A stretch of DNA of 64,000 nt from Phycisphaeraceae bacterium (GTDB lineage Bacteria; Planctomycetota; Phycisphaerae; Phycisphaerales; UBA1924): contig JAHBXC010000003.1 in NCBI GenBank assembly GCA_019636675.1, positions 124,001-188,000 of the forward strand, in the 5' to 3' direction. The notes below the pieces were generated by a model. It was not told the origin of the DNA. It did not search any database and saw only the letters and a list, made by a program, of their open reading frames with translations. A program made the translations under genes and the position numbers. Positions 60,014 through 64,000 of the stretch are shown one piece after another; position 1 is the stretch's first letter; every line of letters begins with the position of its first letter.

Positions 60014-61459
60014 TCAGTTCGGGGCAAGGCAGGGGGAACCGAAGAGGACCAGGACGATGTTCAGGTCGGTCATATCGACCTCGCCGTCGCGGTTGAGGTC
60101 GCCGGGCAGGTCGGGCCCGGATTGTCCGAAGTTCGAGAGGATGATGCTGAGGTCGGCGAAGTCCACGACGCCGTCGTTGTTGGCGTCGGCGCGCAGGTCG
60201 CGGAAACACTCGGGGCTGCGGGGCGCGATGAAGACCGTGCCGCGTGTTCCGCCTGGGGCGGAGAAGAATGCGTTGTCGCCGGAAGCGGCGACGGCGGAGC
60301 CGGCGTAGCGGTCGGCGGGGGGGATAACGATGCGCGCCGCGACCCAGGCGTCGTCGGTGCGCTCGTAGATATGGGCTGCGCCCGGCTCGAGCACGGGATC
60401 GCCGGCGAGCGGCTCACCGATGACGAGGAAGTCGTTTCCGATGTCGACGGACCACCCGAACTGCGTGGGGTTGGGCGGGTCGCCGATGGGGGTCGGGTTG
60501 AGGATGGTGTGGGTGAGGGCCCAGGCGTCGGCGTCGCGCTCGTAGATGTATGCCGCGCCGATGGGGAGGCCGTCGACAAGCCGGTAGGGTGATCCGACGA
60601 GGACGACGCCGTTGCGGATGGCGACGGAGTTGCCGAAGAGGGAAGGGTTGCCTGGCGCGGGGTTGTCGATGGTCTGCGCGTGGACGAAGGTATCCCCGCT
60701 GCGGACGAAGATATGCACGCGCCCGTCGGGCTCCGGCAGGTACGGGGTTGAATCGTCGGGCGTGCGCCGACGCCCCGGCTCGCCGATGACAAGCGTGTCG
60801 CCCTCGCGCGCGATGGAGTGACCGAAGCGCCCGTACTCGCGTCCCTCCACCGGCAGGATCGTGTGGGTGGTGACCCACGCCCCGGTGGTGGGATGTGGCC
60901 CGAGGATCGTCACGGCGCCGCGCTGGGCGTTGCCTGCACGGGGCGAGGAGAGCAGGAGGCGCTCGGCGTCGAACACCGATTCCGCGCCGCCCAGAATGCC
61001 GGCGATCTGCTGGGGCGGGGGCGAGGCGACCCAGTCGTCCCCGACGCGGACATACTGCGAGACGACGCTGTTAAAGCTCGGGGCCGCGAAACTGCCCTGG
61101 GTCACGAAGGCGATGCGACCGGGCTCGATCGCGATCCGCCTGGGCTGCTCGAGCGAGCGCCGGGACGCGATCACCTGCGGCAGGAGGTCGAAGGAGCGTT
61201 CTCGCAGCCACCCGCGCGGCGTGCGCGTGAAGATGTTGATGGCGGGGACCTCTTCGACACGGTTCCCGATGTCATACGTGAACTGATGGGAGGCGACGAG
61301 GGTGTCGCCGAGCGCGGAGACGCCGAGCCCGTTGCGGGTCGAGCTTCCCGGACCACGCACGCCGTAGATTTGGGACCATTGGTCTTCGGCGCGCGCGTCC
61401 CCGGCGAAGGTCGCGAGAAACGCGGCGAGGGTGATCACGGATGCGGTGATGCGTTGCAT
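60014..61459 (-). CDS. Exported beta-propeller-like protein with C-terminal dockerin-like tail
   Basis: A 481-residue protein with a signal peptide (ITASVITLAAFLATFAGDAR, cut near residue 24). The middle is made of FG-GAP-like repeats: FGHSIAREGDTLVIGEPGR, FGNSVAIRNGVVLVGSPYR and FGWSVDIGNDFLVIGEPLA. The C-terminus has two calcium-binding repeats, ADANNDGVVDFADLSIILSN and GDLNRDGEVDMTDLNIVLVL, then FGSPC. This two-repeat dockerin-type end is typical of Phycisphaerae exported proteins (GC-type dockerin). Cohesin partners are not in the window. It is a paralogue of the gene at 61602. Confidence 0.88.
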   Translation of the reverse strand: MQRITASVITLAAFLATFAGDARAEDQWSQIYGVRGPGSSTRNGLGVSALGDTLVASHQFTYDIGNRVEEVPAINIFTRTPRGWLRERSFDLLPQVIASRRSLEQPRRIAIEPGRIAFVTQGSFAAPSFNSVVSQYVRVGDDWVASPPPQQIAGILGGAESVFDAERLLLSSPRAGNAQRGAVTILGPHPTTGAWVTTHTILPVEGREYGRFGHSIAREGDTLVIGEPGRRRTPDDSTPYLPEPDGRVHIFVRSGDTFVHAQTIDNPAPGNPSLFGNSVAIRNGVVLVGSPYRLVDGLPIGAAYIYERDADAWALTHTILNPTPIGDPPNPTQFGWSVDIGNDFLVIGEPLAGDPVLEPGAAHIYERTDDAWVAARIVIPPADRYAGSAVAASGDNAFFSAPGGTRGTVFIAPRSPECFRDLRADANNDGVVDFADLSIILSNFGQSGPDLPGDLNRDGEVDMTDLNIVLVLFGSPCLAPN

Positions 61460-61601
61460 GGAGCGCCTCTTTTACGGAAACCACCGACGGCCGATATCCG
61501 CCTTCACACAGGAGTTGATCGGTCGTCGTTGCTCGATACGGGGCGGAGGGTACGGTCGTTGCCTTGCGTGGTGTTTTTGTTGCTGCTCACGAACGCCGCT
61601 G

Positions 61602-63095
61602 CTAATTCGGGGGCAGGCAGGGCGAGGCGAAGGTGAAGAGGACGAAGTTGATGTCGAAGAAATCGACGACGCCGTCGTTGTTGAGGTCGCCGGGGAGGTC
61701 GTCGCCGGACTGTCCGAAGGAGGAGAGGACGAGACTGAGGTCGGCGAAGTCGGTCATGCCGTCGTTGTTGGCGTCGCCTCGGAGGTCGCGGAAGCAGAGT
61801 GCGTCGCGCGTGGCGAGGATGGCTCGGTCGCGTTGATTGCCGGAGGCGACGAACTGGAAGGAGTTGTCGATCTGGCGCGCGGCGAGGGACCCGGCGTTGA
61901 CGAAGCGGACGGTCGCGTCGCGGCTCCACTGCGTGTCGGACCACTGACTGCTGTAGATGTTCATGATCCCGCCGCCGATGGCGCGATCGCCCGCGCCGAC
62001 GATGAGCGTGCGCTGGATGAAGTTGGAGGGGATGGCGATGCTTCTGCCGAAGTGGAGTCCGGTGAAGTCGGCGGGCGGCGTGAGATGGGACTGGAAAAGG
62101 AAGTCGTCGTCGAGTTCGAAGCCCCTGTCGAAGACGAGCACGACGTCGCGGAGACCGCCTTCGGGGCGTTCGCTGCGCGGCGCTCCGACCGCGAGCGTCA
62201 GGCCCTCGAGCGAGGTCGCGAGCGAGGTTCCGAGGCGCTTGAGGTTCCCGATCTCGGGCGGCCCGTCCTGCGGCGAGATGATCTGCGTGAGTTTCCATTC
62301 GGGGATGGTCAGCGGGTTGTCGTAGACCACGACGCGCCCGCTCCGGTTGGCGAAGCCGGGCCAGCCGACGATGACGGACCGGTCCGTGAGGGCGACGGCG
62401 TAGCCGAAGTATCCGTCCTGCGCCAGCGTTGGCGCGGTGAGCGTGGTGCGCAGGACGAACCGCTGCTGGACGGAGTTGAAGGAATAGACGAAGACCGCGC
62501 CGGCGTTGGGCACGCCGAACACCGTGGCGAAGGGCGCGCTGACCACGAGGTAGTCGAAGCTGCGCGCGATCGAGGCGCCGAAGCCCGAGCCGTCCTGGCC
62601 GAGTGGATCTTCGAGAGTTTGCTCGTGTGAGAGGGCGCCGTCGGGGAGTCGTCTGAAGACTTCGACGCGCGCGGGCCCCGTCGGGCGCGTGGGGGTATTC
62701 CCGGCGTAGAAGGTGGGGTGCTCCGTGGGGTCGGTGTAGCCGGCGTTGGCGACGAAGACGCGCTGGGCGTCGGCGAGCATCGGGTACCCGAAGCCGATCG
62801 ACGGTTGCGGGGCGGGGTCTTCGATGAACGAAAGAAGCCGCAGCCCCGAGGGCGTGATGCCGAACGCGGCGATGCGTCCGACCGGGGGCGACACGCCCGG
62901 GACGCCGGGCCGCATGCCCGTGGAGTAGAGAAACTCGCCCGACAACGCGACGGCGCGCCCCTGGTAGGCGATGTCAGCGGCGTTCGCCTGGACGAGGCGC
63001 GTGTCGGTCCACGGGTCGTCGGGCCAGGCGCCCTGCGCGTGCGCGGGGGCGGCGATGAGTGCGAGCGGGACGAGCGCGGCGATGTGTCGGATCAT
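61602..63095 (-). CDS. Exported FG-GAP-like protein with C-terminal dockerin-like tail
   Basis: A 497-residue protein with a signal peptide (MIRHIAALVPLALIAAPAHA, cut after AHA). FG-GAP-like repeats include FGASIARSFDYLVVSAPFA, FGYAVALTDRSVIVGWPGF and FGRSIAIPSNFIQRTLIVG. The C-terminus holds GDANNDGMTDFADLSLVLSS and GDLNNDGVVDFFDINFVLFT, then FASPC. It lies upstream of its paralogue on the same strand with a 142-base gap, so the two probably arose by duplication. The function is probably surface attachment or polymer binding. Confidence 0.88.
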   Translation of the reverse strand: MIRHIAALVPLALIAAPAHAQGAWPDDPWTDTRLVQANAADIAYQGRAVALSGEFLYSTGMRPGVPGVSPPVGRIAAFGITPSGLRLLSFIEDPAPQPSIGFGYPMLADAQRVFVANAGYTDPTEHPTFYAGNTPTRPTGPARVEVFRRLPDGALSHEQTLEDPLGQDGSGFGASIARSFDYLVVSAPFATVFGVPNAGAVFVYSFNSVQQRFVLRTTLTAPTLAQDGYFGYAVALTDRSVIVGWPGFANRSGRVVVYDNPLTIPEWKLTQIISPQDGPPEIGNLKRLGTSLATSLEGLTLAVGAPRSERPEGGLRDVVLVFDRGFELDDDFLFQSHLTPPADFTGLHFGRSIAIPSNFIQRTLIVGAGDRAIGGGIMNIYSSQWSDTQWSRDATVRFVNAGSLAARQIDNSFQFVASGNQRDRAILATRDALCFRDLRGDANNDGMTDFADLSLVLSSFGQSGDDLPGDLNNDGVVDFFDINFVLFTFASPCLPPN

Positions 63096-63152
63096 GGATG
63101 TGCCCCTGACGGGTGTGCCCTGCGGATGGCGCCGGTGCGCCGTTGCCGAAAC

Positions 63153-63165
63153 ACTGTATCACAGT
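63153..63165. promoter_or_regulatory. Inverted repeat ACTGT-ATC-ACAGT
   Basis: A perfect 5-3-5 palindrome 58 bases upstream of the exported protein start at 63095, next to TTGACA on the minus strand (63166-63171). It could be an operator. Confidence 0.35.
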
Positions 63166-63187
63166 TGTCAAGGAAAATCGGAAGATT

Positions 63188-63295
63188 TTTCAACGCGGAG
63201 GAGGCGGAGGGGGAAGGGGGTGGGTCGCAACCGTCTTGCCCGCCACGCTTTCCCGCCTCTGCGCACTCTGCGTCCTCTGCGGTGAGCCGCTTCAG
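63188..63295. repeat. Inverted pair of CGGAGG-type repeats
   Basis: TTCAACGCGGAGGAGGCGGA and following GGGGGAAGGG units (63189-63220) face CCTCTGCGCACTCTGCGTCC with TCTGCGGTGA (63256-63286) in reversed orientation. Both belong to the family at 8867, 59756 and 59868. Confidence 0.6.
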
Positions 63296-64000
63296 CGCGG
63301 ACGCACGGGTCGTATCACGCTGACGGCGACATAGAGGCCCGCGACGCGTTCGCGTGGGAGCGTGCGCGCCGGGTAGGCGGGGTTGAGGGGCTGGAGGCGG
63401 ATGTGCTCTTCGCCCTCGAGCGTTTCGAAATAGACGCGCTTGAAGGTTGTTTCGGCGTCGGGTTCGAGACGCACGAAGCAGTCGTCGGCGTCGACGGCGG
63501 TGCGCTCGGGGGAGAAGACGACGATGTCGCCCTCGCGGTAGTCGGGCAGCATCGAGTCGCCCACGACGCGCGCCGCGAAGGCGTCGGGGTCCATCACCTC
63601 GGGGACCGCGACATACTCATCGGCGACGCGCGCCGGGTAGCCAAGATCGGTGAATTCCGTGGGATATCCGGCGGCGACCTTGTTGATGAGGGGCACCTGC
63701 ACGCGCAGCGGGACGGGCGACGCGTTGCGCATCGAGGCATCGGCGTCGGCCGGCGCGAGCGCGTCGACGAGCGACGCGAGCTGGCCGGACTTGTAGAGGT
63801 CGTCGAGCGAGGCCGTCTTGAGCTTCGTCGCGAGCGCCTGCGCGCGATCGCGGTGCGCGCGCAGCGCGTCGACCTCGGTGCGAAGCGCGTCGGGCAGCGA
63901 GAGCAGGGCGGCGTGGCGCGCCAGCGAGTCGGGCGCGAGGCGCAGGGCGCGCTCGAGCGACGCGAGGATCTCGCGCGAGGGCGGCGAATCGCGGTAGCCC
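63292..64000 (-). CDS. XRE-family regulator with S24 peptidase-like domain (partial)
   Basis: Truncated at the window edge: the frame is open to 64000 and the start lies beyond. The visible ~236 residues begin with the end of an HTH region (GYRDSPPSREILASLERALR). A helical linker follows, then a LexA/CI-type S24 domain with RVVGDSMLPDYREGDIVVFS (the nucleophile Ser) and DAETTFKRVYFETLEG (the Lys). Such repressors cleave themselves on damage or phage signals, though some S24 regulators do not. The product may control genes outside the window. An internal ATG at 63732 would give only the peptidase part. Confidence 0.8.
   Translation of the reverse strand, partial: GYRDSPPSREILASLERALRLAPDSLARHAALLSLPDALRTEVDALRAHRDRAQALATKLKTASLDDLYKSGQLASLVDALAPADADASMRNASPVPLRVQVPLINKVAAGYPTEFTDLGYPARVADEYVAVPEVMDPDAFAARVVGDSMLPDYREGDIVVFSPERTAVDADDCFVRLEPDAETTFKRVYFETLEGEEHIRLQPLNPAYPARTLPRERVAGLYVAVSVIRPVRPR

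Overview
The window reads as a stretch of chromosome from a high-GC planctomycete, most likely class Phycisphaerae. The main pointers are two secreted proteins ending in a C-terminal two-repeat dockerin-like tail of the kind seen in that class, a vWA / DUF4175-like membrane gene pair beside an ECF sigma factor, a FlgM-like protein, an excisionase-type HTH membrane protein, and a UbiX plus UbiA-type quinone prenyltransferase pair. This placement is inference; no rRNA or tRNA gene was found to anchor it.

Layout. 0-1 kb: FlgM-like protein and a lipoprotein. 1.1-8.8 kb (minus strand): a compact capsid module in the order portal, scaffold-like, SU10-type major capsid protein, small head/connector proteins, holin-like protein and a large unknown protein. 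No terminase, integrase or tail genes are present. 9-11 kb: a small protein, ubiX and a UbiA-family prenyltransferase. 11.4-16.3 kb: a large exported protein and a metzincin-like exported metalloprotease. 16.5-23.6 kb: DUF4175-like and vWA membrane proteins, an ECF sigma factor and its probable anti-sigma factor. 23.7-30.2 kb: housekeeping genes (DinB-like, PfkB-like kinase, transketolase, dnaN, plsY). 30.2-33.4 kb: a decaprenyl-phosphate-phosphoribosyltransferase-like UbiA protein divergent from a GT-C type membrane protein, then a cupin. 33.6-57.7 kb: an exopolysaccharide island with UDP-glucose dehydrogenase, UDP-xylose synthase, a CDP-paratose-epimerase-like SDR, three GT4 enzymes, a GT2-acyltransferase fusion, a second acyltransferase, three sulfotransferases, ATP sulfurylase, FkbM methyltransferase, a Wzy-like protein and a Wzx-like flippase. 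It is interrupted at 44.1-47.4 kb by an ArsR/AHSA1 operon and an AbiE-like toxin-antitoxin pair. 57.6-64 kb: an endonuclease/exonuclease/phosphatase protein, the HTH membrane protein, two dockerin-tailed exported proteins and a truncated XRE/S24 regulator.

How the genes fit together. Ugd and UXS would make UDP-glucuronate and UDP-xylose. The GTs, acyltransferases and FkbM build and decorate a repeat unit, Wzx and the Wzy-like protein export and polymerise it, and Sat supplies adenylyl sulfate towards the PAPS needed by the sulfotransferases. A sulfated, acylated extracellular polysaccharide is the simplest reading.

Two whole-window signals stand out. First, many intergenic gaps are filled by a small set of dispersed repeat families (purine-rich GGGAGTA tracts, GGCACGA tracts, CAATGGG tracts, several palindromic hairpins and CGGAGG arrays). 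They fill most gaps of the capsid module and one lies inside the ubiA-family gene. Second, at least seven genes start exactly six bases after a TANNNT box, which predicts leaderless transcripts.
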